NCBI GenBank assembly: GCA_018065035.1
Contig: JAGHUC010000139.1
Coordinates: 1-43,834 of the forward strand
Reading direction: 5' to 3'
DNA: 43,834 bases
Source of the DNA: Candidatus Egerieousia equi
GTDB lineage: Bacteria; Bacteroidota; Bacteroidia; Bacteroidales; UBA932
Part shown: positions 25,336 through 34,793 of the stretch, one piece after another
How the letters are laid out: the number at the start of each line of letters is the position of its first letter
How positions within the stretch are numbered: position 1 is the first letter of the stretch
Notes under the pieces: model-generated
What the model saw: the letters and a program-made list of their open reading frames with translations, nothing else
What the model was told of the DNA's origin: nothing
Databases searched by the model: none
Made by a program: the position numbers and the translations under genes

Positions 25336-28086
25336 ATGGTGAGGAAACCACATTTTATTCTGCTGCTTGTTGCTTTTTTTATGGTTTTTTCCATAAGATT
25401 GAATGCAGCGGTGGATGAATATTCAATCAGCGGAACCGTGCTGGATGCTGTTACAGGCGAACCTTTGCAGGGAGCGGCGCTGCAGATCGGGGCCAATTGG
25501 TCAATTTCAGATGAGAATGGAGCATACTGCATCAGGAAGATGTCTGCAGGCAGCTATGTGTTGAAAGTTGAACTTCTTGGATATTCAACTCTTGAACTTC
25601 CCATCGAGGTGAAAGATAAGGATATAACGGCTCTGGTTATAAAAATTCAGGAAAGCAGCCTTGCTCTTGAGGGAGTTACCGTAACGGCTCAGAAGCCCAA
25701 GGATGGGATAGGAACCTCCCATAATATAGGAAGGGATGCAATGAACCATCTGCAGGTAAGCAACATGGCCGATATGACCTCGCTGCTTCCTGGCGGAAAG
25801 ACCGTGAATCCGGACCTTACCGCAGAGCAGAAAATAACTATCAGGGGTGGCGGAACTGATGCCGGAAATGCAAGTTTCTCAACTGCCATTGAGGTTGATG
25901 GTGTGAGAATGGGTAACAATGCAGGTTTCGCAGAACCAGTAGGAGTTGATACCAGAAGTATCGCAGTGGATAATATAGAGAGTGTTGAGGTGATTTCAGG
26001 CGTTCCTTCTGCCGAATACGGTGACCTTGGTTCCGGAATGGTGAAGGTTCATACAAAAACCGGCCGTACTCCGGTGAATGTCAACTTCTCAATCAATCCA
26101 AGGACGTATCAGGTTTCAGCATCAAAGGGTATTGACCTTTCCAGGAAGAACGGTACCTTGAACGTGAGCGCCGAGTGGACCAAAGCAACAAAGAAGCTGG
26201 ATTCACCATACGAGTCATACAACAGAAAGGGGCTTTCTCTCAAATATGCCAACACTTTTGCGGACAAGTTCAGGTTTGAAATAGGCGCCACTGGAAACCT
26301 TGGCGGTATGAACAGCGAGGACGATCCGGATGCTTTCAGCGGAGAGTATACAAAGGCACGTGACAACAACTTCCGCGGAAATTTCTCATTGCAGTGGCTC
26401 ATAAACAAGAACTGGATAACAAGTCTCAAGCTTGAGGGTTCCGTGAATTTCACTGACAACAGGCAGAAATATCATAAATACAATACGTATGCATCCAACC
26501 AGCCGGCCGTACATTCCGAGCTCGAAGGATACTATCTGGCCGACAGACTTCCTTATACATTCTATTCAGACCAGATCACGGACTCCAAGGAACTTGACTA
26601 TGCCGCTTCCATCAAATATGTATGGGACAAAAGATGGAACGGATACAAGAGCAATCTGAAGGCCGGAGTCCAGTGGAAAGCAAACGGAAACATAGGAGAC
26701 GGAGAGTATTATGAGGATCCTTCGCTTGCAGCGAACGGCTACAGACCGCGTCCGTATTCGGATTATCCTTACATGCACAATGTTGCTGGCTATATAGAGG
26801 AGGATTTCACCTTCCCTTGCGGACTTGAACTGATGGCCGGTCTGCGTATGGAGAATGTTTATGTGAAAGGCAGCGATTACTCTCCTGTCCATTCGTTCTC
26901 ACCTCGTTTCAACGCAAAGTGGCAGATAAATGACAAACTGTCCGTAAGGGCCGGATGGGGCGTTTCGGAGAAGCTTCCTTCATATTACATACTTTATCCT
27001 AAACAGGAGTACAGGGATATACAGACATTCGGCTTCTCCCACGGCAGTTCATCATCATACGTATATTATACCCAGCCTTATTCAATCCTTTACAATGACA
27101 ATCTGAAGTGGCAGCGCACGGAGAATTCCGAGATAGGCATGGATTTCTCATGGGGTGATTTCAATTTCTCCCTTGTAGGTTTCTACAACATAACACGCAA
27201 TCCATACAGGATATCTTCAATATATTCGCCGTTCAGTTATGACATATATATGGTTCCTTCCGATTACATCATGCCTGACAATCCTCAGATCATGGTTGAC
27301 AACCAGACTGGAATGGTATATCTGCGAAGCGCTGTTGACCAGGTCTGGAGGGAGATGGAACTAAAGGTCACCGACAGGACCTTTGTGAAGAACAGCGAGC
27401 CAGACAATGGATCTCCGGTAAAGAGAGCGGGAGCTGAACTTACAGTTGACTTCCCTCAGATCAAGGCTCTGCGCACATCATTCAGACTTGATGCGGCATA
27501 CACATACACAAACTATACCGACAGGAACCTTGCTTTCTATTACAACAACGGCTGGTCACATACATCGTTGCCTAACAGGTCATATCAGTATGTAGGCATT
27601 TACGCAAACGGCGGTAACGCCACAACTACCGTTGCCGGAAAGAAGAGCCACACCCTGGATGCGAACCTTACCTCCATAACCCATATCACCGAGGCAAGGC
27701 TCATTGTCACATGCAGACTTGAACTCTCAATACTCAAAAGAAACAGAAACATTCCTGCAGGAGGAACCGACAGGCTTCTCCCTGTTGCAATAATGGACCT
27801 CGATGGCAATGTTTCACAGTTCACAGCTTCAATGGCCGATGACCCTGAGTACAAGAATCTGATAATTTATCCTGGAAACGACTATGCCTTTGATCTTGAC
27901 GGTTACGGAGCATACGCCAGCGCCAACATATCAATTACAAAGGAAATAGGCAAGCATATAAGCCTGTCATTCTTTGCAAACAACTTCACCAACTCCCGCA
28001 CCAGCGTAACAAGCAAGGCAACGGGCGTTGCTGCAATATTCACCCCTGATTTCTACTATGGTCTGACCTGTAGAATCAAATTATAA
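25336..28086 (+). CDS. TonB-dependent receptor with carboxypeptidase-regulatory-like domain
   Basis: 916 residues. I start at the ATG at 25336 (MVRKPHFILLLVAFFMVF, a good signal peptide); the frame is open 73 codons further, but that part overlaps the divergent promoters and the peptidase gene. Residues 33-110 form the beta-sandwich domain (YSISGTVLDAVTGEPLQGA). The plug follows (LALEGVTVTAQKP to VEVISGVPSAEYGDLGSGMV), then a 22-strand-type barrel. It takes up an unknown substrate across the outer membrane with TonB energy. The order with DUF4876 and DUF6850 genes is a conserved Bacteroidota arrangement. Confidence 0.9.
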   Translation: MVRKPHFILLLVAFFMVFSIRLNAAVDEYSISGTVLDAVTGEPLQGAALQIGANWSISDENGAYCIRKMSAGSYVLKVELLGYSTLELPIEVKDKDITALVIKIQESSLALEGVTVTAQKPKDGIGTSHNIGRDAMNHLQVSNMADMTSLLPGGKTVNPDLTAEQKITIRGGGTDAGNASFSTAIEVDGVRMGNNAGFAEPVGVDTRSIAVDNIESVEVISGVPSAEYGDLGSGMVKVHTKTGRTPVNVNFSINPRTYQVSASKGIDLSRKNGTLNVSAEWTKATKKLDSPYESYNRKGLSLKYANTFADKFRFEIGATGNLGGMNSEDDPDAFSGEYTKARDNNFRGNFSLQWLINKNWITSLKLEGSVNFTDNRQKYHKYNTYASNQPAVHSELEGYYLADRLPYTFYSDQITDSKELDYAASIKYVWDKRWNGYKSNLKAGVQWKANGNIGDGEYYEDPSLAANGYRPRPYSDYPYMHNVAGYIEEDFTFPCGLELMAGLRMENVYVKGSDYSPVHSFSPRFNAKWQINDKLSVRAGWGVSEKLPSYYILYPKQEYRDIQTFGFSHGSSSSYVYYTQPYSILYNDNLKWQRTENSEIGMDFSWGDFNFSLVGFYNITRNPYRISSIYSPFSYDIYMVPSDYIMPDNPQIMVDNQTGMVYLRSAVDQVWREMELKVTDRTFVKNSEPDNGSPVKRAGAELTVDFPQIKALRTSFRLDAAYTYTNYTDRNLAFYYNNGWSHTSLPNRSYQYVGIYANGGNATTTVAGKKSHTLDANLTSITHITEARLIVTCRLELSILKRNRNIPAGGTDRLLPVAIMDLDGNVSQFTASMADDPEYKNLIIYPGNDYAFDLDGYGAYASANISITKEIGKHISLSFFANNFTNSRTSVTSKATGVAAIFTPDFYYGLTCRIKL

Positions 28087-28096
28087 TCCACGGGAT

Positions 28097-29314
28097 ATGA
28101 TTAGAAATATATACACATTGTTCACGGTTCTTGTGCTGCTTGTCTCCTGTACAGGCCAGGAACCTGATTTCTACGAGAATTCAAAATTTGAACTGACCGT
28201 AGTGGCTCAATATCCTCAGGGATTCGAGTCACAGGGCATTCTCGCGGTGAAAGTTGAGGATGTGAACCTGGGATATACGTACCAGAAGGAGAGTGATGCC
28301 AGCGGCATTGTAGTGTTCACCCTCCCTACAGGAATGTACAGGATTTCAATATCAGGCAAGAATGATTCCTATATCTTCAATGGAACATTGGACAAGGTGG
28401 AACTGACTTCCAGCAAAAACCTGTCTGTGCCGCTGAAGAAATCAAAGGCTGGCAGCATAGTGATCAAGGAGATATATTGCGGCGGTTGCAAGAAGACTCC
28501 TGCCGAAGGAACGTATCAGGCAGACCAGTACGTTATCCTGCACAATAATGACAGCAAGGTGCAGTATCTTGATTCCCTCTGCTTCGGAGTGATTTCTCCT
28601 GCCAATGCAATTGCCAACAATCCTTGGATTGAGAAGGACCCTGTAACAGGTGAAATAATATACAGGGATTTCATACCTGTCCTGCAGGCAGTTTGGAAGT
28701 TCCCGGGCAGCGGAACCGACTACCCGCTTCAGCCGGGAGAGGATGCGGTCATATCCGTAACAGGAGCCATTGACCACAGTGCGCAGTACCCGCAGTCCGT
28801 GAACCTGAACAAGGCCGGTTATTTTGTATGTTATAATACAACATACTTCACCAATACCACTTATCATCCGGCTCCAGGCAATCTCATCAGGAACGATCAT
28901 ATCCTTGAGGTTGTGATAAAGACCGGTCAGGCCAATGCCTATACAATGTCCGTGAATTCACCTGGCGTGGTCATCTTCAAGAGCAGGGGTGTTGCAATTG
29001 ATGATTATGTGAGAACCGCCGATGCCATCAAACAGACTCCTGGAGATACCCACAACCCTGTTGTGGCTCTTCCTTTTGATTGGGTGATTGACGCAGTTGA
29101 GGTATTCAGCGGAACTTCAACAAACAATACAAAGAGATTCACTTCTGAAATCGATGCCGGAAGCGTAACACTTTCACAGCCTCATCTGGCTCATTCTCTC
29201 ATGAGATATGTTGATGCTGAGGCAAGCGCATCGGAAGGTTATGAAATTCTTGTAGATACCAATAACAGTTCATCGGATTTATATGAAACAAGCATACAGT
29301 CATTGCATGAATAA
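28097..29314 (+). CDS. DUF4876-family lipoprotein
   Basis: 405 residues with a lipoprotein signal (MIRNIYTLFTVLVLLVSC, Cys18). Residues 30-115 form a beta-sandwich of the peptidase-associated regulatory type (VKVEDVNLGYTYQKESD, then PTGMYRISISG). The rest is the DUF4876 region, containing IVIKEIYCGGCKK and QYVILHNND. It begins 10 nt after the receptor stop and overlaps the next gene by 8 nt, so it is co-translated with a receptor and a barrel. By analogy with other receptor-linked lipoproteins it could be a surface ligand-binding partner, but no function is established that I can cite. Confidence 0.85.
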   Translation: MIRNIYTLFTVLVLLVSCTGQEPDFYENSKFELTVVAQYPQGFESQGILAVKVEDVNLGYTYQKESDASGIVVFTLPTGMYRISISGKNDSYIFNGTLDKVELTSSKNLSVPLKKSKAGSIVIKEIYCGGCKKTPAEGTYQADQYVILHNNDSKVQYLDSLCFGVISPANAIANNPWIEKDPVTGEIIYRDFIPVLQAVWKFPGSGTDYPLQPGEDAVISVTGAIDHSAQYPQSVNLNKAGYFVCYNTTYFTNTTYHPAPGNLIRNDHILEVVIKTGQANAYTMSVNSPGVVIFKSRGVAIDDYVRTADAIKQTPGDTHNPVVALPFDWVIDAVEVFSGTSTNNTKRFTSEIDAGSVTLSQPHLAHSLMRYVDAEASASEGYEILVDTNNSSSDLYETSIQSLHE

Positions 29315-31010
29315 GATATTTCTGGCAGCGATAGCCATATTATCAATAGCGGCGCCGGTTTCAGCCGTTGCGCAGTTCTATGAGAATATTCCGTCACAGG
29401 CACAGTTCGCAGGCTCTTCCCTGAGTTCAAGAGTGCCGTCTGCAGACATGTCCTCATCTTTTGCCCAGCCATACGACCATATCCTAAGAGGCAATCTGTG
29501 GAATGAGTCAATGAATGCCAATGGAATCCGCAATGTCATTGATACGGCGGCAATAGCGCTTTACAAACCTTTGCAAGTTACAGGCAAGGATGGAAAGAAC
29601 AAGCCGCTTGCCATTTCATACGCTCAGGGGTACGGTACAATAGAAAATGGAGACTATCGCCCAAGTTGGGGCTCCGGCTCACTCTGGAGAGCAGGCGCAA
29701 AGGCTGAGAGCATAATGCACCTGAAAAGCTTCTCTATGAAAGGTGCATTCGGCTTCGAGCATCAGGAGGGCAAGGATATGTGTGCTTCAATGTTCATCAA
29801 CCCAGGATTCTATCCAATAGACATAATTGAATATACACCTGGCAGGAAAACTCTGCAGACCTATACCTTCGATGGCGCCATTGCAGTTGATGTGGCTGAC
29901 AACTGGAGGGTAGGAGGAGAGTTGGATTTTCGTGGTTCCAACTACAGCAAGAGAAAGGACCTCAGGCACGTGAACTATGGTCTGCACATCCTTTTCGCTC
30001 CATCTGTCCAGTATTACAATGACATCTGGGCTCTTGGTCTGACTTACATTCTGTCAAAGGACAGCGAGAATGTTGATGCGGAGCAGATAGGTACAACGGG
30101 AGACGTTCTTTACGCTTTCATTGACAAGGGCAATGCATACGGTATGTTTGGAATATGGGACAATAGCGGAATCCATCTGGATGAGATGGGTGTCAAGGGA
30201 TTCCCTATCAACCAGATTTCAAACGGAGTGGCTCTGCAGTATTCAAGAGGGAAACTCTTCGGGGAGCTCAAGTGGCTGTATTCCAACGGACAGGCTGGCG
30301 AGAAACAGTTCATCTGGTACAAGTTCCATTCCAATGAATTCTCCCTGAAACTTGGTTATAAGATAAATGACAATCATTCAATAAGGCTCAGCGGAACATA
30401 TTTTGACCAGACAAACCGCGAGTCATTGCTTGACAAAGTCACCGAAGGCGGTGTTACTACTGTGAGATTCCTCGGAAGCAATCAGATATACAACCGTAAG
30501 AATCATAGTCTTGCACTTCAGTACAACTATGATTCCAGGAAATTTGACCTTCAGTTCAAGGGTGGCTGGCTCGCCCAGCGTTCCGTTTCCAACGTGAAGT
30601 ATCCTTTCTCACAGAAGAACGAAATGAAAACCTGGATGGCCGATGCAAACGCAGTATGGCATTTCGGCCTGGTTGATCTTGGAGCGGAATTGTTCTGGGG
30701 CAACGGTTCATACGAACTGTCTTCCTGGGATGTTGACCAGGAGAGCGGAGTGCAGTCTGAGGGCGATTTTGAGATTATGAAGTATTGCAGCGATATGCTT
30801 TACAATGCAGGCTCCAGGGCAGGAGGAAACTTAAGCCTGAGATTCAATTTCAAGCCCGGTCTCTGGTTCGAAATCTCCGAAGGGCTCGTTTCCGGCAAGG
30901 CTTACTGCAATTGGACCTATAGCGCTGATTCCGGGAATCAGGCTCTCCTTCCTGAGCCGGATAATGCACAGCGATGGCATACTTCACTCAAGATAGGATA
31001 TAATTTCTAG
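29307..31010 (+). CDS. DUF6850-type outer-membrane beta-barrel protein
   Basis: 567 residues from ATG 29307 (MNKIFLAAIAILSIAAPVSA), which overlaps the DUF4876 stop as ATGAATAA; an earlier in-frame ATG at 29283 would precede the signal peptide. The mature protein alternates hydrophobic and polar residues in long strands rich in Tyr, Trp and Gly and ends with IGYNF, a typical outer-membrane terminal aromatic. I recognise the family from its constant position after DUF4876. It probably forms a barrel of about 16-20 strands; transport or assembly role unknown. Confidence 0.8.
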   Translation: MNKIFLAAIAILSIAAPVSAVAQFYENIPSQAQFAGSSLSSRVPSADMSSSFAQPYDHILRGNLWNESMNANGIRNVIDTAAIALYKPLQVTGKDGKNKPLAISYAQGYGTIENGDYRPSWGSGSLWRAGAKAESIMHLKSFSMKGAFGFEHQEGKDMCASMFINPGFYPIDIIEYTPGRKTLQTYTFDGAIAVDVADNWRVGGELDFRGSNYSKRKDLRHVNYGLHILFAPSVQYYNDIWALGLTYILSKDSENVDAEQIGTTGDVLYAFIDKGNAYGMFGIWDNSGIHLDEMGVKGFPINQISNGVALQYSRGKLFGELKWLYSNGQAGEKQFIWYKFHSNEFSLKLGYKINDNHSIRLSGTYFDQTNRESLLDKVTEGGVTTVRFLGSNQIYNRKNHSLALQYNYDSRKFDLQFKGGWLAQRSVSNVKYPFSQKNEMKTWMADANAVWHFGLVDLGAELFWGNGSYELSSWDVDQESGVQSEGDFEIMKYCSDMLYNAGSRAGGNLSLRFNFKPGLWFEISEGLVSGKAYCNWTYSADSGNQALLPEPDNAQRWHTSLKIGYNF

Positions 31011-31038
31011 AAAATCAATTTATTAAAACCATTACGAT

Positions 31039-32634
31039 ATGAAAAAAACATTTTTTATGCTGGCGGCCCTTGTGCTAGGTGCAGTGGCGTGCCAGAAGAG
31101 CGAGGCTCCGGAGGAAGGAGCAGCCAAGGTTGAAATCACACCTGTAATTACAAGAGCAACATCCACTAACTTTGAACAGGGTGACCAGATAGGTCTTAAC
31201 ATTGTAAAGGCGGACCAAAGCGTTTATGCAAACAATGCCTGCCTTACATACGATGCAGCAAGACAGTCATTCACCGGAGAACTGAAATGGTATCCGGATG
31301 GTGGGGAAACCTGTTCTCTCTTTGCATTCTATCCATACGCATCAACCGGCATGCCTAGCACATTCACAGTTGCAGCTGACCAGAGCATAGGAGCCGGCGC
31401 TTCTGATTTCATGGCAGGTGCCAAAAGTGATGTCCGTCCTCAGGTTTCAGCTGTTTCCCTTCCTTTCAAGCACTATTTGAGCCAGATTGTCATCAACGTT
31501 GTGAACGAGGCTGGTGCACCAATCGAGAATGTAGTGATAAAGGACCTCAAGGGAACCGCAAACATTGCTCTCAATACAAGCGGAGAGGGCGAGCTCATTA
31601 CAGTAAGCTGTGATGAAACCAAGGAAGCTTTTGACATCAAGGCTGAGGAAACGGTTGCAAACAAGTCCTACAGAGTTATTGTTGTTCCACAGGAGCGTTC
31701 TTTCGGTCTGGTTGTGAAAGCTGAGGGTGGAAGCACACTCGTTACTGGCATTCCATCTGCAATACTCAAGCAGGGATATACATACACTATCAATGCAAAA
31801 GTCACCACAGACGGCATTCTGGCAAACATCTCCGGTGAAATTACAAACTGGGAGGATGGTGGCACCCTTGGTGGTGGTGAATATGAAGTTCCGTTCGAGG
31901 AACATCTCGATGAGAACTACATCAAATATGATAATGTTAAATACAATACCATTAAATTGAGCAATGGCCAGATCTGGATGGCCCAGCCTCTGAGATTCGT
32001 TCCTCTTGGAAAGACAGTATCTTCAGATCCTACTGTTGACAATCATATATGGTACAGCGTTCCTGCTACAATGGATGGCGGAGATCCTGCGGCTGCAACA
32101 GCAAAATACGGTTATCTCTATGACTACTACGCAATTTTCGGAACTGAAAATATTACGGAGGACAATTACAACAGTTTCGAGGGTGCTCAGGGTATTTGTC
32201 CTAAGGGCTGGCATGTTCCAACCAAGGCTGAGGCTGACGCTCTTGTAGAAGCAAAAGAGACCGCTCTGTTCTATGATTCTGCTTTGAAATATGCTACAAT
32301 TCTGAATGCCAATGCTGCAGGATTCAATTATGTAATGTCCGGTACAAGAAACAAGACAACTCTCACAGGTAACGGCTCTTATGTTGCAACTGCCATAGAT
32401 GCTGAAAAGGCAGGTGAACTTACAGACTATATTGGCGAGTGCTCAATGAACTACATTGCCCTTTCAACTGGATACCAGTGCAAGAAGGACAGCAAAACAG
32501 GCGTTATTACGAACTATCAGTACTATGGTATAATGTCAACTTTCTCAAAGACAATTCATGGCAAGCTCAATACAGCTTACACAAATATCCTTTCGGGATA
32601 TCAGGTAAGGTGCGTCCGCAACTCTGCTGAGTAA
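31039..32634 (+). CDS. Fimbrillin-like lipoprotein with C-terminal FISUMP domain
   Basis: 531 residues. The lipoprotein signal MKKTFFMLAALVLGAVAC has Cys18. Residues 30-270 are a fimbrillin/Mfa-like region (VITRATSTNFEQGDQIGL, then FAFYPYAST, and the FKHYLSQIVINV stretch). Residues 290-531 form a FISUMP-like domain, with NGQIWMAQPLRF, GYLYDYYA, GICPKGWHVPTKAEA and a final YQVRCVRN. The N-terminal half suggests surface display or a short filament tip; the C-terminal half is a secreted module of unknown binding role. It is 28 nt after the barrel gene and ends before a strong terminator, so it closes the operon. Confidence 0.82.
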   Translation: MKKTFFMLAALVLGAVACQKSEAPEEGAAKVEITPVITRATSTNFEQGDQIGLNIVKADQSVYANNACLTYDAARQSFTGELKWYPDGGETCSLFAFYPYASTGMPSTFTVAADQSIGAGASDFMAGAKSDVRPQVSAVSLPFKHYLSQIVINVVNEAGAPIENVVIKDLKGTANIALNTSGEGELITVSCDETKEAFDIKAEETVANKSYRVIVVPQERSFGLVVKAEGGSTLVTGIPSAILKQGYTYTINAKVTTDGILANISGEITNWEDGGTLGGGEYEVPFEEHLDENYIKYDNVKYNTIKLSNGQIWMAQPLRFVPLGKTVSSDPTVDNHIWYSVPATMDGGDPAAATAKYGYLYDYYAIFGTENITEDNYNSFEGAQGICPKGWHVPTKAEADALVEAKETALFYDSALKYATILNANAAGFNYVMSGTRNKTTLTGNGSYVATAIDAEKAGELTDYIGECSMNYIALSTGYQCKKDSKTGVITNYQYYGIMSTFSKTIHGKLNTAYTNILSGYQVRCVRNSAE

Positions 32635-32653
32635 TCAGTCTGAACATTAATGA

Positions 32654-32686
32654 AAATGCCCGCAGTCACGATGGCTGCGGGCATTT
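32654..32686. terminator. Strong hairpin terminator, bidirectional
   Basis: A 12-bp perfect stem (AAATGCCCGCAG with CTGCGGGCATTT) with a 9-nt loop lies between the convergent fimbrillin-like and HD-domain genes and can serve both. Confidence 0.82.
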
Positions 32687-32700
32687 ACGTTTCAATGGTG

Positions 32701-34764
32701 TTATTTCTTCCTTTCCGGATAAGTGATTCGTGAATGATATATTTCAGATATGTGCTGCTTCATTTCCGTGCACACGAGATTTATTTCCTTCAGGGAAATA
32801 TCAGCATCGGAGAACTGCCCGTCATCCATTTTCTGCTTTACCAATTTGTCTATCAGTGCTCCAATGCTCTCGGATGAATAATCCTTCAATGTCCTTGATG
32901 CCGCTTCAATAGTGTCTGCAATCATAAGTATGACCTGTTCCTTGGTCTTTGGCAGCATTCCCTTGTATGTGAACTCATCAATCTCTGAAGGATTGCCACC
33001 ATTGTTGCAATGCTGGTTATAGAAATACAATACCTTGCTCCGGCCGTGATGGCTTATGATGAAGTCAATGATAGGTGCCTGCAGGTGTGCCTTGCGGGCA
33101 TATTCAACACCGTATGTTATGTGGCTGAGGATATCACGCGCACTTTGTTTTGGCGTGAGGTCCTTGTGATAGTTGATGCCGGCGGTCTGGTTCTCTACAA
33201 AGCAAAGAGGATTGGCCATCTTGCCAATGTCGTGGTACATTGCACCGGCCTTTATCAGTCTCGGGTCTGCGTCAATTGTCCTTGCCGCTCTCTCCGCAAT
33301 GTTGGATACCATGAGGGAGTGCTGGAAGGTGCCAGGGGCTTTTTTCTGCAGTTCCGCCATCACAGGATTGTTCAAATCGGCCAGGTCGCGCAATGTGGCT
33401 GTTGACATCATTCCGAATGCCTTTTCAAGGAGGAATACAAGAGGGTAGGTGGCCGGTATGAACAAGGCGTTCAGGAAGAGGAACATTGGAATTGTGTAAT
33501 TAATGTCCTCAAAGAACACACCTGTCTTTACCAGATTGAATGACAGATAAGTGAGGAACATTGCCACGAAAAGTATGAGCGAATTGAGGAACTGTTTCCA
33601 ACCGTTCTTCAGGAAGGTGAACAGGAACATTCCGCTTATACCTGATATCACATTTATGCAGAACAGTTCAGTGCCCGAATCAACCAGCGGTATCAATGGC
33701 AGAAGTGAAATGATATATGCCGGGCAAACCAGTCTGTTCTTGAAGAATGCACCCATGTAGATTGCAAATATGGCGTACGGAACCATATACAGATAAGTCT
33801 GGTTAACGGCCTTGAGAATGACTGTTATCATGAATATGGCAACGGGTACGAAAATGAAGAATATTGTCTCGTTCAGTTTGTTGAACACGTTCACATCTAT
33901 CAGGAACAAGGTCATGTAAAGCAGGCAGAGCAGCAGGGCAAGGAAAACCGCATGACCTGCGAGAATTGACCATTCATCGGTCTTGGTGCTTATGGATGAC
34001 TGATATTCAGCCTTGTATGAATCAAGAACCTGCTTGATATCATCCGTGATAAGTTCGCCTTCGGTAACAATCAGCTGGCCCGTATAGAACATTCCCTTGG
34101 TGCTGCTTATATTGCTTACGGCCTTCTTCTTGATCATCTTGGTTGTTTGCAGATCAAAAATGAGATTGGGTTCCAGTATCTGCTCGAAATTGATTGAGGC
34201 GCTCACTTTGTCGCATGTTTCCTTGTTGAAATTCAGGGAGATCCTGTCTGTCAGTTCCAGGGCTGCCTGGTGAGGATTATAGAGGCCGCCAAGGTTCATG
34301 TCAATTATTTCTCCGTTCTTGGAAACTGAAATGAACTGTTCGTTGAGTTTTTCTCCATCAATGGACGGCAGGTCCTTGTTGGAAACAATGCCCTTTGAAT
34401 AAATCTCTGAAACGGATGAAACAATGAAATTGCTTGTGCGTTTGTCCACAATTGCGGAAAAGGCCTGGATGAGCTCTGTCTCAACCTTGCTCTGGACCGT
34501 ACCGTCGAAAGTGTAATATGGAATGATTCTGTCAGCAATCTCAGCCCTTTCCTTCATGAGCTCCGCCTCTGTCTTCAGGATTGGGAAGTCTATTGATGCC
34601 TCAAGGGTTTCATACATCCAGTGGCCGCCTATCTTGTAGTCATACTTGAATTTTCCTTCATTAGGGAAGAAAAACAGCATGATTGCAAAGGCGAGAATGA
34701 AGCTGATTGTTATGCCTTTGTTCTTTCTGAGGCTTTTGTTTTTGCTGAAGTTTATATTTTCCAT
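32701..34764 (-). CDS. 7TMR-HD membrane phosphohydrolase (PgpH-like c-di-AMP phosphodiesterase family)
   Basis: 687 residues from the ATG at 34764; the frame is open to 34827, but the promoter at 34786-34793 rules that out. A first membrane helix (about 18-34), a large extracytoplasmic 7TMR-HDED domain, a seven-helix bundle (about 270-465) and a cytosolic HD domain appear in order. The HD domain shows HSLMVSNIAERAA, MYHDIGKMANP, ISHHGRSKVLYFYNQH and MIADTIEAASR, the metal ligands of HDIG enzymes. Characterised relatives (PgpH) hydrolyse c-di-AMP. It is divergent from the esterase operon and shares promoter DNA with it. Confidence 0.92.
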   Translation of the reverse strand: MENINFSKNKSLRKNKGITISFILAFAIMLFFFPNEGKFKYDYKIGGHWMYETLEASIDFPILKTEAELMKERAEIADRIIPYYTFDGTVQSKVETELIQAFSAIVDKRTSNFIVSSVSEIYSKGIVSNKDLPSIDGEKLNEQFISVSKNGEIIDMNLGGLYNPHQAALELTDRISLNFNKETCDKVSASINFEQILEPNLIFDLQTTKMIKKKAVSNISSTKGMFYTGQLIVTEGELITDDIKQVLDSYKAEYQSSISTKTDEWSILAGHAVFLALLLCLLYMTLFLIDVNVFNKLNETIFFIFVPVAIFMITVILKAVNQTYLYMVPYAIFAIYMGAFFKNRLVCPAYIISLLPLIPLVDSGTELFCINVISGISGMFLFTFLKNGWKQFLNSLILFVAMFLTYLSFNLVKTGVFFEDINYTIPMFLFLNALFIPATYPLVFLLEKAFGMMSTATLRDLADLNNPVMAELQKKAPGTFQHSLMVSNIAERAARTIDADPRLIKAGAMYHDIGKMANPLCFVENQTAGINYHKDLTPKQSARDILSHITYGVEYARKAHLQAPIIDFIISHHGRSKVLYFYNQHCNNGGNPSEIDEFTYKGMLPKTKEQVILMIADTIEAASRTLKDYSSESIGALIDKLVKQKMDDGQFSDADISLKEINLVCTEMKQHISEIYHSRITYPERKK

Positions 34765-34771
34765 AAATTTG
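34742..34771 (+). promoter_or_regulatory. Promoter of the esterase-aldolase-dehydrogenase-permease operon
   Basis: TTG at 34742-34744, a 19-nt spacer and TAAATTTG at 34764-34771 fit the consensus, 22 nt before the ATG at 34794. The -7 box touches the start codon of the divergent HD gene. Confidence 0.7.
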
Positions 34772-34785
34772 TGCAGAATTTTATA

Positions 34786-34793
34786 CAAAAGTA
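34786..34793 (-). promoter_or_regulatory. -7 box of the 7TMR-HD gene
   Basis: On the minus strand this reads TACTTTTG (TAnnTTTG). It lies immediately before the esterase start codon on the other strand, so the two promoters overlap. Confidence 0.6.
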
